From Loxodes magnus (Eukaryota > Ciliophora > Karyorelictea > Loxodida > Loxodidae): a stretch of DNA of 64,000 bases. The notes under the pieces are model-generated. The model saw nothing but the letters and a program-made list of their open reading frames with translations, was not told the origin of the DNA and ran no database searches. Positions 23,405-35,504 of the stretch are shown one piece after another. A program made the position numbers and the translations under genes. Where the stretch lies: positions 1-64,000 of the forward strand of contig CAMPDV010001933.1 in the NCBI GenBank assembly GCA_946699065.1. Reading direction: 5' to 3'. How positions within the stretch are numbered: the stretch's first letter is position 1; every line of letters begins with the position of its first letter.

Positions 23405-23697
23405 CTAAAAAAGTTTTTGGACCGGAAACTCCTTTCCGATTGCACGACCCGACGCTCTCTTTTTATGGAATAACGGGGATATCCTGTTATGCTCCAGGCA
23501 CAGCAGCAAGGAAAATCCATCGCTATGAGCAGCCAGGCTTCAAGCCCCTACCAAGAGCGGATAATCTCAAAGACAGCGTTCCCTTCAGAAAATGACTCTG
23601 ACCAGGGACTTTCTCAGCGACAGGAAAGGAACTTGTTCCTAGTCATAAAACCAGAAAGTTTAATCACGAAGGTCATTCTCAGCTCCCACCATCTTTT
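23405..23697 (-). repeat. R1 repeat (copy 2)
   Basis: Inverted relative to copy 1, 5 kb away and almost identical over the CCGGAAACTCC..CAGGATAT half. The two copies bracket 18.7-23.4 kb. Confidence 0.85.
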
Positions 23698-24950
23698 CAA
23701 TTATATTTGCAAAATTTAATTTTTATATTTTCAATTAAAAAAAAATTTAAGCCATAATTAGGAAAAAATTTCTTTAAAGTTACCTCATTATTGCTTTTTT
23801 TAAAGATTTATAATAACTAAAGCAAGATATATTAGTGAAGATACATCAAAATCAGTATTTTCTAAATTGCTAGAATGTGTTAAAACATTAAGCACTTTTA
23901 TTTGAATACAAACAAGTCACAATTTCATAAAAGATATAAAAATAAGAAAAATTGGAATAAAAATGTATTTATTTATCTGAGAATATATACAGAGAAATTT
24001 TGCTTATACATTTTATATTTTAAATATAAATTAATTGAGGATTAAATATACATTTATAAATTAAAAAAAAATTTAATTCTGAACTTATTTAAAATAAAAT
24101 ATTTTTAGTCAATAAATTCTTTTGACTTCCAATAATTATATTGAAATTAAAAATTTACTAAGATAATTACAAGAAAAATAAAAATGTTGTTTAGATCTAA
24201 AAGAGTTTAATATAATGATAAAAATATTAGGTGGCTAGTCAATGAATAAAGAAATCAAGTAAACTAGAGTCAAATTAATGGATGTCAACATTATTAAATA
24301 TTAAAACTAAATAATTAAAAACGCTTTTCTTTTATTTTTCACGCTGAAATATTTATAATTGTAATTTTATTTCTACTACTTTAAACCTTATTTTAGCGAA
24401 AAATAAATTATAAATAAAAAATTTAAATTATAAAAATGTAAATATAAGCAAATATAAAATTTAAAAATATTGAAATAATATGCATTTCAATAATTGATTA
24501 AAAGCTTATAAATATATTATAAATAACTGTTAAAAGCATATAGTTGAAAATTATTTAAATATAGTCTCTTTAGATTTAAAATATTTATTTAAAATAGTAT
24601 TAAGTTAATTAAATAGTGTACTATAATCAAAATATTTAAAAATATTAAGTTAAACTTGCTTCCAAATTTATTTTATAAATTTTTAAAGCAAGCAAAACAA
24701 ATATAATGCTTATTAACAAATTAATAATAGTTTATTTAATAAATGTCTTAGTAATATTATTATTATTTTTTAAATATTTTTTTGATGACTTACTTTCTGA
24801 AAAAAATGATAGTAAACTTCAAGAAATGCCTTTTTATAAACACGATGTCTTAAAAAATCAACTACAATAATTTATAAATTTGGGAAAGAAAAAGAAGTTA
24901 CCCTTGAAATTCGGCTGAGAAGTCAATAAAGCAATAGGGAATAGGTAGGC
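23698..24950. other. AT-rich spacer
   Basis: About 1.2 kb with no recognised feature. Confidence 0.4.
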
Positions 24951-24959
24951 ACAGGTGGT

Positions 24960-25712
24960 ACGAGAATCGAACTTTGGAGGGAGTAAGTGAAAATTGCTCA
25001 ACATATGTTGATTATTGTCAATCTTCAGGAAATTGTATGCTCAAGATTTTTAATAAAAAACTCATTCTGATACTGGAGTAATAATTTGAATAAAATGGAT
25101 AGAGGCTGATGACCTAAGGAAGATAAATGGATAAATTTTGAACCATCTAATATGACTAGAGTAAATACCTAATTAGAAGAGCAAGATTAAAATCTGGAAA
25201 ACTTAAAACTCTTTAATATAAGACAGTAAGAACGAAAGTTAGCTGCTGACAAAATGGAAATAGAGCAAAAATAATTCTTGGCCATCAATAAAAAGTAACT
25301 AAACCAACTAAGTAAAATTCTATTGCTGAAGAAGTCACTATCACCTTTACAACAATTACAAAAAATTTAAACAGAGATAAAGAATTTATTGAAACAAATA
25401 TTACTGAAAAAAGAACAAGAAAGAAAAAAAGCATGATTTCTGTAAAAGAAAAAACTTAAATAAATGAACTGAATAGTCTGCATGCAAGCTGGAACATTAC
25501 ACAAGAGAAAAAAATCAATCGTAAGAAAGGAGGAGGCAGTGAAGCAAGAAGGATGTGGAAAGAAAACCTGAAGAAATTAGTACACCCTGTTTCGAAAATA
25601 TATATCAAAAATTTAATATTAAACAGCAAGATACATAAACTACTGCTATCCAGATGGAGTTGAAATCTCGTAATAAAGGAAAATATTAATTGCTATTATT
25701 ATTATTATTATT
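24960..25712 (+). pseudogene. ORF1-like retroelement protein (family R4, copy 2)
   Basis: The opening AQHMLIIVNLQEIVCSRF aligns with the coiled-coil start of the R4 copies at 3.1 and 37.5 kb. From ATG 25095 the frame reads MDRG-TGA-TGA-PKEDKWINFEP, NMTRVNTQLEEQDQNLENLK, RKLAADKMEIEQKQF and a Lys-rich tail to about 25590. It stays open without frameshift when TGA is sense. The 3' end (AACAGCAAGATACATAAACT..GAGTTGAAATC) matches the ends of the other R4 copies and is followed by (ATT)n to 25712. The function is probably nucleic-acid-binding ORF1, inferred from the coiled coil and context. Confidence 0.65.
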
Positions 25713-26330
25713 ATAAATAACATTTTATTTTCAAGCAAAATAATCGAAACTTAGAATTATATTTTTTCCTATCTTTAAATTTGTCTATTTATAATATTTT
25801 TGAAAATTAATTAAAAAAATATTTCAATAACATTAAAAAATATGAGTTTATATATAAAAGTTAGATTAAAAATTGATATCTTCAGAGATATTTCGACCTC
25901 TTTCCCACCTACCTCTAGAGTTATCCAGTTGTTTAATAAAATTTAATGATTTAAAAAATTGTTATTAATCTTTGTATTATTCTTTTATAATCTCTGCTTT
26001 TATCTTCAGTTTAGTCTTTTTACCCTAAGATTATTTTAGTATATTATTTATAATTTTCTTGCTATTTCTTTACATTCTTTCAGTATTATTTCTTAAATAT
26101 TAATTGTATCTTATTACTTTTTTTACATTTAAAATTTTTCGCTAGAAACTTTTAAATCTTTTGCAGAGATACTTCTATGAATTGCGAAAGAATTTTTACT
26201 ATCTAAGTTTTATGCTTTCGATCTTTATATCCTCTACTTGCACTTTGTAATTTATTTAATTTTTTCTTTCAATTTAGTATAAAATTTATTGTACTTTTAT
26301 ATTATATAATATTTTCCATCCTAAATAATT
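25713..26330. other. AT-rich spacer
   Basis: No supported feature seen. Confidence 0.35.
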
Positions 26331-26627
26331 GAAAAGATGGTGGGAGCTGAGAATGACCTTCGTGATTAAACTTTCTGGTTTTATGACTTGGAACAAGTTC
26401 CTTTCCTGTCGCTGAGAAAGTCCCTGGTCAGAGTCATTTTCTGAAGGGAACGCTGTCTTTGAGATTATCCGCTCTTGGTAGGGGCTTGAAGCCTGGCTGC
26501 TCATAGCGATGGAGCTCCCTAGCAGCTGTGCCTGGAGCATAACAGGATATCCCCGTTATTCCATAAAAAGAGAGCGTTGGGTCGTGCAATCGGAAAGGAG
26601 TTTCCGGTCCAAAAACTTTTTTAGTTG
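26331..26627 (+). repeat. R1 repeat (copy 3)
   Basis: Near-identical to copy 2 over most of its length, in opposite orientation. The shared distinctive block is TTTCTGAAGGGAACGCTGTC. Confidence 0.85.
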
Positions 26628-26925
26628 AAATGAATAAAAAAAATCTTAATTATTCTTAATTTTCTTATTTTAATAATTATAACTTTAAAGATAATTTGAG
26701 AATATAATATTTTAACGTTTGCTACATATTTATTATTCTAGTATTAGTTGGAATTAATTATAAACATTTAAAGCTTTTATTGGTTAAATATGATTTAATA
26801 TTAGAATTGATTGTATATATGGGATATATTAATAATAAATAGAATTATAAATAGGTTAATGGCTAAATAAAGTATTTATTTTATAATTAAGTTATTTTAT
26901 AAAGCATTTACAACTATTTTATATT

Positions 26926-29199
26926 ATGTAATCAACTAAAATGTAAGTAGTATGCCATTATTGCAACTAGTAAGTATTCCATAATCAACTTTAATATATC
27001 AAATTACCCTGCTCCAATATTTTGTGCTCTATGTGCAAAAAATTCCAAAATATTTAATCTAATTAATTTACTTGCTAGAAATGTAATTAAGTTCACTGGT
27101 TAGATTAAGAAATTCAATCTATATAATAAAAGAAAATAAAGGATAAAATTTAATTATAGCAGCTTTAAGAGGAGGAAAAGTAGGAAACACTAGAATAAAT
27201 AATAGAAACAGAAAGAAATAAGCTATAAGTAAAGGAAGCATTCTAATAGCTTTGGTGTAATAAATATTTATAAGACTTGGTTTTCTAATTTTTAGATTTA
27301 AGAGAAATATGTGCTTTATAGTAAGTCAACAAGCATTTCTACCGTTTTTACTACTAGCTAAAAAAAATAGAAATAATGAAGATATATGATGATGCTTGTC
27401 TTACTAAAAATAAAATAGAATGAAGTCTAAAATAACTTGCACATAATAATATAAAAAGTGTTTAAATAGATGGTAATGACTTATCTATAAGAGCATGTTA
27501 AGAGATTAAGACAAAACTAGATGAAATTGCTTGAATAAAGTAATAAAATAAACCGAGCAACTGCTTAATTAATATACAGGAAATGTAAATGTAAAATTGA
27601 CCTAAGTAAAATGTTTCTCTTCCTGATTTTTAGAACTTTAGATCTTTAAAATAATTATCCTTGCTTTTTATAAGTTTAAAAGACTAAGAATTAATCTTCT
27701 TACAAAAATTAATTAATTTAGAATAATTAAAACTATGCTAAGCTTCTGGAATAACTGGAGCTTTTTTAGTAAATTATTGCTTAAGTATAGATTTAAAAAT
27801 ATTACGAATTGATAGTAAATAGTTAAATTCAGAGTAAGTGAAGATTTACTTAAAATGGAAAGGATTTTTACTTTAGGAAATACTAATTAATTGAAATTAA
27901 GATATTGACTAGTTTTTATATTTTTGTCCTAATTTGAAAAGACTTAACTTCAATTGAAAATAAAACTTAGATGACTAAATTTTAGGAAAATATAGATGAG
28001 ATAACATAGAAGAGATGTAAGTTCGACTTTAAAATATCCAGCAATTAAATAAGTTTCTAATGCTTTAGTTCGCTTAGTTAAAAGTTTTAGAAATAATAGG
28101 TTTACAATATTTTAACGATAGTGATTTCTGTACGTTAATCTAACAAATTTCTAACTTAAAATATCTTAAATGAATCAAAATTAATGTATTTTAGATAAGC
28201 ATAGAATAATAGTAAAATGCTTTAACTTAATTAAGGGAATAAAGACAAATTGAAACTATTTCACCTAATTTGAACAATACAAATTTAGAAATAATAACCT
28301 TATATAATTGCTCCTAACTTAGAATAGAAAACTTGTGACTTTTACTAATAAAATCCTAATAAATATAAGAATTTAATTTCTTTTAAAATAGTTTATTATC
28401 ACAAATTTAGAACCAAACATCGAAAGTTTGAGAATAAAATTTTGAAGATACAAATGCATTTAAATAAGTGAAATTTTAATAATTTATAAAGCTTTAATCT
28501 ATAACTATTGATAACTGCTAGTGATTCAAAGATTTAGTTTTATAATTATTAATAGAAAATTCTCCTAATTTAGAGCAATTAAATTTAAGAAAATTGTAAT
28601 AAATAAAGGACCCAACTATTAAAGAAATAGGAATTTACAGTTAACATATTAAAAAAATAGAGTTGTAAAGTGTGAATTAAATTACTGAAGAAACTTTATG
28701 CTTTTTATTTTAAAATTGGAATACATTAAGAGAAATTTTCCTTTCAAATATTTCAAATATAAAAACTTAAATGCTTTAGCTAGTAAACAATTAAGTTAAG
28801 AGCTTATCTCTTGTTGACTGTTCTTTTTAAAGGCAAAATTGAATATAAGAAATAGCAAATTTATAATCATTAGTATATCTAAATCTTCAAAATTGCAACA
28901 TTTGCAACAAAGATTTGGTTTGAATCATTAGGAATTTTAAAAATATAGAAAATTTGAATTTGAGTAATAATTAATCTTTGTCGTTTGATGGATTTCTGCT
29001 GAAAGACGAAAAAGGTATATTTTATCCGTTCTGAACAAAATTAAGATTCTTGGATATAAATGATTGCGCTTTATTGAAAGTAGAATTGGCTATTTTTTTA
29101 AAAGGTTTATTTAAGAAGATTAAAATAAAAATAAGCGACCAGAATTTAGCAAGATTTTATGGAAATTTAGATTTTGAGTTAAAATTTAAGTCACTTTGA
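26926..29199 (+). CDS. Zinc-finger / leucine-rich-repeat protein (F-box/LRR-like), 757 aa
   Basis: ATG 26926 to TGA 29197-29199 is 758 codons in one frame. The N-terminus holds a Cys/His cluster VVCHYCNQQ..LPCSNILCSMCKKF..TCQKCNQVH, a zinc-binding module. Near residues 105-135 is an F-box-like hydrophobic stretch (LQDLVFQFLDLREICALQQV). From about residue 240 onward come degenerate LRRs: NLEQLKLCQA, NLKRLNFN, NLKYLK, NLEIITLYNCSQL, LQSITIDNCQ, NLEQLNLRKLQQI, HIKKIELQSVNQI, SLVYLNLQNCNI, NIENLNLSNN. Inside the frame are 14 TGA codons at Trp-compatible sites and 4 TGG, with no frameshift. Such proteins usually recruit substrates to ubiquitin ligases; that role is inferred. TAAs follow the TGA 6 and 18 nt downstream; the exact stop is not proven. 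Confidence 0.85.
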
Positions 29200-29876
29200 A
29201 AAACTTAATTCATTTGTTAAAAAAAATTATTTATAAAATAATCTTGAAATTAATCATAAAAAAAGTAAAAATTAGAATTTTTTGATTACTTTAAGCGAAA
29301 TTACTCATAAAAATTTAACATGCTTTTTTATATTAAATTATTTCCTTTAAAAAATACATTGTAATAAAATTTTGAGATTTAAATTAATTAACATTATAAA
29401 TATTACAATTTGAAATTAATTAATAATACGATTATTCGTTTTAACCTATTTATATTAATTTTTTTATTTTTTATCAAATTCATTTTTATCTATTTATGTT
29501 TTTTTAAGTTTTAAAAATCAAATAAAAAATTATAATTATTCAAGTTATAAAAAAAATTGGTGTTATTTAATTATAATCTCTTTATTTTTCAAAGCAAAAT
29601 AGTTGAATCAAATATTTTAAATTATAAATTAATAATTAAATTTTTAGTCATAAAATTTCAATTAATACTTTTAGTTTAATTTGAAAAAATAAGTTTTTAA
29701 TTAACTAAAAGAAATAAAATATATTATCTTTATTAGAAAAATAGTTGTTAATTATTTTTACAGTTTATGCTTTTATAAATATTATTTAAATTTAGTTTAT
29801 TTTTTCTCTTAACAATTTTAAAATTTCCTTCTTTTCATTTAAAATTTATTAATTTTTTAAATTAATCTTTTTTAGA
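29200..29876. other. AT-rich intergenic spacer
   Basis: No features beyond A/T tracts. Confidence 0.45.
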
Positions 29877-31008
29877 ATGAATAAGATAATAAGTCAATAT
29901 TTAATAGAATGGTATGAACAAAATTATGAAAATTTGATTTTGATTCTAAACTTTTGGGTTCAAAATCTTAAAGGGAACGCAACGGGACAATTTCCAATTT
30001 TGCAGATTCTTGAATTCTATGTTTATGAAGAAGGCATTAATTACTCATAGCGATCAACGACAGCTGTAAGCGATCATCAATATATCTATTAAGAGACTTT
30101 TCTAAGTAGTTGCTCGACAAGAGTTGCGCTTTTCCAATACACCCCTCGGAAATATTTAATCAATAAGATATTAATCCATATAAGAAGCATCAAATATAAA
30201 ATATAAAATATAAGAAGAAGCACTGTTAATTTATCTCTTTTTTCAGTAAAAATTTAAGCTATTATAAATTTTAAAATTTAGTTCTTAACTAAAAAGGTTC
30301 GAATTTTAATTTACCATAATCTTCTTTTTTAACTTTGGAAAAGAAAATAACATGATACCTATGAAATTATTTTAGAATTAGAATTTAAACCAAATTGAGA
30401 AATTATTAATTGCTTGAAGCGATTCGTAATAAAAATAATTTTTTAATATATTTAATCTAATAAAATAATAGGCAAATTTTAACAATTAATGAAAATTTAT
30501 TTACCTTATCAAAAATCTTGCCATGTAATTTAGACGAAATAGAAATTTATAAATGATTGCAGGAAAAGATTAATAAGCTTATAAAGTAGATATCAGTTGA
30601 TAAAAATTAGAATAATGTAGCTATTAATGAATAAAAAATAATAAATCATTTTAAAATTGCGTTTTTAACTAGAACTTTATAAACTTTTTAAAAATTAATA
30701 GTTAGTAATTATTAGATTAATACATTTTTTTGAACGAATAATAAGATTATGGCAAAATTTAATAATTAATAAATAAATATTAAGATTTTTAAGAGCAAAA
30801 AGAAGAAATCAAAATATTAAACATTCAAAAAAATTAAATAGATTTAGAATTTTATTGAAATTAAAAGGCTAAATAATGTTAATTGAAATAAAAAAATAAG
30901 CATAGATAAAAGAAATAAATCAGTTTAAAATATTAAGTAAATAAAAGAAAAAATTTAGAAAATTTAAGACTAAAAAAAATAACTAAAGCTTATAAAATAT
31001 TATATATA
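29877..31008 (+). CDS. Hypothetical gene, multi-exon, 3' end cut by a SINE
   Basis: Exon-like part 1 starts at ATG 29877: MNKIISQYLIEWYEQNYENL, then NFWVQNLKGNATGQFPILQI, YSQRSTTAVSDHQYIYQETF and ALFQYTPRKYL, all non-random. Part 2 starts near 30352 (MIPMKLFQNQNLNQIEKLLI, AWSDS). It joins cleanly to part 3 (QILTINENLFTLSKILPC, DEIEIYKWLQEKINKLIKQ, then a Lys-rich helical tail to about 31000) if a 46-nt GT-AG intron is removed. Frame changes between the parts fit short introns. At 31009 an R2 SINE begins. The join from part 1 to part 2 was not resolved, so two genes remain possible. The family was not recognised. Confidence 0.5.
30426..30471 (+). other. Candidate 46-nt intron
   Basis: Begins GTAATAAAAATAATTT and ends AATAATAG. 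Splicing joins GATTC to GCAAATTTT and keeps the non-random reading SDSQILTINEN. Supported by frame continuity only. Confidence 0.45.
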
Positions 31009-31412
31009 AGATGGATGTCGGCTGCGTCAAAAAAACTAGTAGGTAATCTGGTGCAGTGTATACTGCATTGCGAGTAATCTCGAACTAGATGCCACCACGG
31101 GGAAGGGTGGATAAGATCCGTTGAGATATAACTAACTTACCCCGAGGGTTCTCTCAAGCAGTATGAAAGTTTGACTGGCGGGCCTTCTAATTACCGACTT
31201 AATAACTAATTCTTATTTGGACCTTATTCAAGAAGACTGAAGAATTTGACTCAAGATTTAAGAATAATTTTTAATAAGAAGATTCCCCATTTTGAGAATC
31301 TGACATGATTCTTAGAGACTCTAGAATTTTAACTAGAAACATGAGAACATTTCCTTAATATTAATATTGAAAGAGCTGCGCACCAATGAGGTGCTACGCG
31401 CTCTATAATCAT
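31009..31412 (+). repeat. SINE-like repeat R2 (copy 4, best preserved)
   Basis: Begins GATGGATGTCGGCTGCG, carries GTGCAGTGTATACTGCATTG, and ends with the intact hairpin GCTGCGCACCAATGAGGTGC plus TACGCGCTCTATAATC and a TTTAT-repeat tail (about 31411-31435). This is the most SINE-like arrangement: body, terminal hairpin, microsatellite tail. Confidence 0.82.
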
Positions 31413-33777
31413 TTTTATTTATTTATTTATTATTTGTTTTAACAGAAATAAATAATAAAATGTATTAAAATTTAGTTATTATAAAATAATAAACTCATAA
31501 AGAAAAGGTATAAATTTAGATTTATTGCAGTTAAAACAACGATTATTAATTAAGTTGGATTTAAAAATTTATAAAAGATAAAGTTTTTATCTGAACATTT
31601 AAATTTTAAAAATTAATAAGAAATGTTTTCAATATAAAACATAGCAACAATATTATTTCCTTTTCCATAAGGATTAACCGATTAGTTAAAATAAATTAAT
31701 TGATTATTTGGAGGCATTTAATTTGATTTCGAAATAATAAAAATAGTATTAGGATTAAATTAGCTAAAATTATAGATTTTTGTAATTTGTTTTCAATTTT
31801 AAACATAACTGATCGAAAAACATTTGAGCTTATATGTTAAAACATAATAATGAAATTTTACATTGGAATAACTTAAGTAATTATTAAAATAAGATTTTCA
31901 AAAATATGAAATTTATAAAAATAAAATGTTAGGAAGTAAAAATTTCTGAAAAGCGAAAAATATGGAACTATTGCAAAAGGAACTGCAACTTGATTGATTA
32001 CATTGACATATGCTAAATGATGCATTTTGATTTGAAAATATTTGTAGTTTAAATAAAATTTAATAAGAATTACAAAAATAAAGATTTGAATTAAATAATC
32101 CACATTTAGTAGTTATTTTAGTATAATTAATTTTAAACACCTTAATGGTTTGAAATAGATTGATTTAAATTTGAAGAATAGAATGCCAGAACATATTCAT
32201 TTATAAATTAAGCTTAGATAGACTAAATATGTTATTTAAGGAAAATTAGTTTAGAATAATTCGAAATAAATAAAAACATTTGAGTAAAGAAGAAAACAAA
32301 CATATTAAAAGAATTAATAAATAAAAGGTGAATAGCTAAATTAAAGCTATAAACATTATATTTGATTCTGAAGTACCAATTAAAACAAAAATCAGTAAAG
32401 TAGTAAAAAATAAATCTATAGATCAATTTAATAAAGCTTAAAATAGAGATTTATTTGATATTTTATAATTTGTGAAACATAAATGCAATGATAAACGTTT
32501 ATTAAGAAGAAAAATAAAAATGAAGAGTTCCATTCTAAAATAATAAAATAACTTAATTTAAATAAATACAAATAAAAACAATAGTAGCAAATATAATATA
32601 TATTTTTTAGCAAAAAGTAATTAAAAAATATATTACCTTTACTGTAATTTTGAAGAACTAATTGTTTATTTAATTTTATAAGAAAATTAAATAGAATAAT
32701 ATTTATTTAAGTTTAATAAAGAAAAAGAAGCATGACAATAGTTATTTACTAATATTTAGTTAACACTTGTAATTAACTAGAGTGAGTAAAAAGATTATAT
32801 TATTCCAGAAATAATGCGAAATTTAGATAAAAGAACTGGATGTTCTCACTAAACAATAAAATTAAATTGAGAAAACACAAAATAAATTAATTTAAAAAAA
32901 TTAAGAAAATACTTGAGATTTAACAATAATTAAACTGCAAATGATTATAATTAAATTGATATAATTCTTTAAATAAAACAATTATATTATGCTTAAAGAA
33001 TGTAATATATACCAACTTAATATTCTTAAAAATTTACAAGTTTAGAACAAATTACATGTTACGAGTTTAGGTCAAACTTTTAAATAAAAATTAGTATAAA
33101 GAAAAAAAATGTAGATAAAATAATAGTGTTACCTATACCATATATTTAAGAAAATAATAATGATTAACATACTAAAAGTTGAATAGCTTAAAGATATCTG
33201 TTAGCTTGAAAACTACAAGTTGATATGAAAATAATAATTTAACTAAAGAATAAAAAATATATGAAGCTAAATAGTAAGTAGTTGTAAAAATTTAAGTTCA
33301 ATTATCCATATCTATTTAAACATAATATTAAAATTTTGATTTGAAACTATTAAAATAAATAAATGAGTAAAAACATAATATGATTACGAAAAAATGTTTA
33401 AAAAATAAAATTTAAAAATAGAAAAAATTAATAATAAAAATTAACTAAAGTAGAAGACATAATAAATTATAAAAACTCATAATATATTTAAAAATGCATA
33501 TAATGTAAACTATTATTATCTGCTGGTACTGGAAAATATTTTTTAATTAAATAATTAGAATAATTTTTAATGAACTAATGTGCAACAACTGGTGAAGCTT
33601 CAAAAGCAATTGACGGAGTTACTGTATATTCTTTACTTAATCTAACTTGTAAATTTAAAGATTTAGCATAAAAAGTAATTAAGAAAAATAAAATTAATTA
33701 TAAAATATAAACTGAATAAGTATAGATGAAATAAGCAAGCTCAGTAATAATGATTTTAAATTGAAAAAAGACTATAA

Positions 33778-34655
33778 AAAGTTAAAGTTAAAGTTAAAAA
33801 GCTTTGTTATAGCCTTAGTAGTCAGCCATCTGACCTATTCTATCAGCTTGTCTCCATTAGTTTGTCTTGAATTTCTACTAGGCTTAGTTAGGCGGTGTAG
33901 CACTTCGTTAGCGCACCATCCTTTAATATTCTGAATAGTTTTCATCTTGCATGTAGCGTTCCTAATTATTTCTCCAAGGATTAAGATTTGAATTAAAGAA
34001 TTTTTTTCTATAAATTTTTCCGCTTTATGTTGGATATATCCTAAATAGTTTTCTAAAAATATCTTATTTATTCTTTCTTTAAATTTCGCTTAGTTAGTAG
34101 CAGTATTTTCATTGGTGTTATTTATTGCACACGTAGCATTTTATTCTTCTTTTAACCTATTATTCCTGTAACACTTATTTAATTTAAATTTACTACTTAT
34201 TTTAAATAAACGTTTACTGTTTATTTTAATTTGAGGCTTCATTTTCTATTTCCATAGGATCTGATTAATTCTGTTAAATCGAAAATGGCGTAACCTGAAT
34301 TTATTATTAAATTTAAATAATTCTTTGTTCCAGTTTGTTTTCTATTTCTTATGATGATTAATATTGTTTCTCAAGTAAAGACGTTATTAGTTTTTCTAAT
34401 TTTTCTACTTTATCAGTGAGGTATCTATTTTTAAACATAAACTCTTTTAATGACTTAGATAATATTTCTATTTGAGTTTGTGTCGGAAGTTTTTTTAATT
34501 CTGGATTTCCAAATGGTTAATGTTCGTCATATCAATCATATTTCTCACTTTCACTCATTGTAATTATTTCGCTTTTTTATTTTTTAGAGAATTTTCCTGT
34601 TTAAATGTTTTGTTCAAAGTTCTGTTATTTCTTAGAAGCCATTTTATTATATATA
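33778..34655 (-). mobile_element. Retroelement inserted into Helitron copy B
   Basis: Copy A lacks this 0.88-kb block at the equivalent site (about 7975-7995), so it is an insertion. On the minus strand it carries a complete ORF1, an internal form of the shared hairpin (GGTGCGCTAACGAAGTGCTACACC, 33893-33925) and a (CTTTAA)n tail at 33778-33797. Tail and structure point to target-primed insertion of a non-LTR element or derivative. Confidence 0.75.
33794..34558 (-). CDS. Retroelement ORF1: coiled coil plus CCHC knuckle, open
   Basis: The ATG is at the minus-strand complement of 34556-34558; the frame stays open for 254 codons to a TAA at the tail. It starts MSESEKYD-TGA-YDEHQPFG, then the helical segment IEILSKSLKEFMFKNRYLTD and KVEKLEKLITSLLEKQYQ, the conserved SDPMEIENE, and the knuckle CYVCNKQHQ-TGA-KYC (CX2CX3HX4C). 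GKIYRKKFF and an Arg/Gln-rich tail containing TPPNQAQ follow. TGG also occurs. With no frameshift it is probably a recent insertion. Whether TAA really ends translation is unclear because TAA is Gln elsewhere here. Confidence 0.8.
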
Positions 34656-35504
34656 ATAATAAAATGAAATATTGAGGCTTTAATATAATTTTTTATGAGT
34701 TTTTGCTCAGTTACAGTTAAGTAAATATTCTCAATAAAATTAAAAAAGCAAAGAGATATAGAAGGATTAATTTAAAATACTGTAGTATTTCTAGAATAAT
34801 AACTGCGATAATTAAATTTTATAACAAATCTTAACAAGAAATGGATAAAGAATTATATAACTATTTATAAGTTTTTAGCAAATACTTAGATTTTAAAATT
34901 AAACTTTGTTTTTTTAGAAAGAAAACATAATCTCATAATTTAAACATTTTATAAAGTTTAAATAAGCCTTGTATCGAAGATAAAGCCCAAGAATTATTAA
35001 AATATAAGGACTTTAAAAAATATTTAAAGTATTAATGCTTGAATTATGTTAACTGAAAATTTAATTACTAAATCTGGATTAATAAATAGAGCCATAGGTT
35101 TCAGAAGAGATATTTCTGATGGGATAAAGATTAGTTTTAACATTAATTAATGTCTATTAATTGAAAGGTAACTAAAATAATTAACTAAATTTAAAAAAGA
35201 ACAAATGTAATAATTTGGTACACATATTTTCTGTAAAACATAGCTTTACACTCGATGACATTTAGGATTATAGAAAATAATTTCCTTTAATATTATGCAT
35301 AAACTATTCATAAATTTTAAGGAACTACCATTGAAAAGTTTTATTGATATTGGAAATACAGTACAGGCTAAAAGCTTTTACAGAATTTACGTTTAAAAGA
35401 CTTTTAAACATAAAACGAAAAACTTTGATTAGAGAATTAAAATTAATTAAGAAATGAATATGTGAAATTAAAAAATAACTTTATAGAAATAATTCAATAA
35501 TTAA

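Larger units (their letters stand above)
31757..35504 (+). mobile_element. Helitron-like element, copy B, with nested insertion
   Basis: A diverged direct copy of 5765-9012. Without the nested insertion (33778-34655) it is about 2.9 kb, so it has lost about 0.4 kb by small deletions. Rep region: TATWLITLTYAKWCILIWKY (about 31987-), where both Trp shown before CIL are TGA. Helicase: SAGTGKYFLIKQLEQF (about 33520-), GEASKAIDGVTVYSLLNLT (about 33591-), IDEISKLSNNDF (about 33725-), MLTENLITKSGLIN (about 35046-) and a broken GTTIEK (about 35322). It is more decayed than copy A downstream, but its motif I is closer to the PIF1 consensus. Confidence 0.75.

Noticed and set aside
23489..23719. Short ORF within R1 (and its mirror at 26286-26540)
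   Set aside because: Not maintained in the other R1 copies, where frameshifts occur; R1 is GC-rich so chance ORFs are expected.
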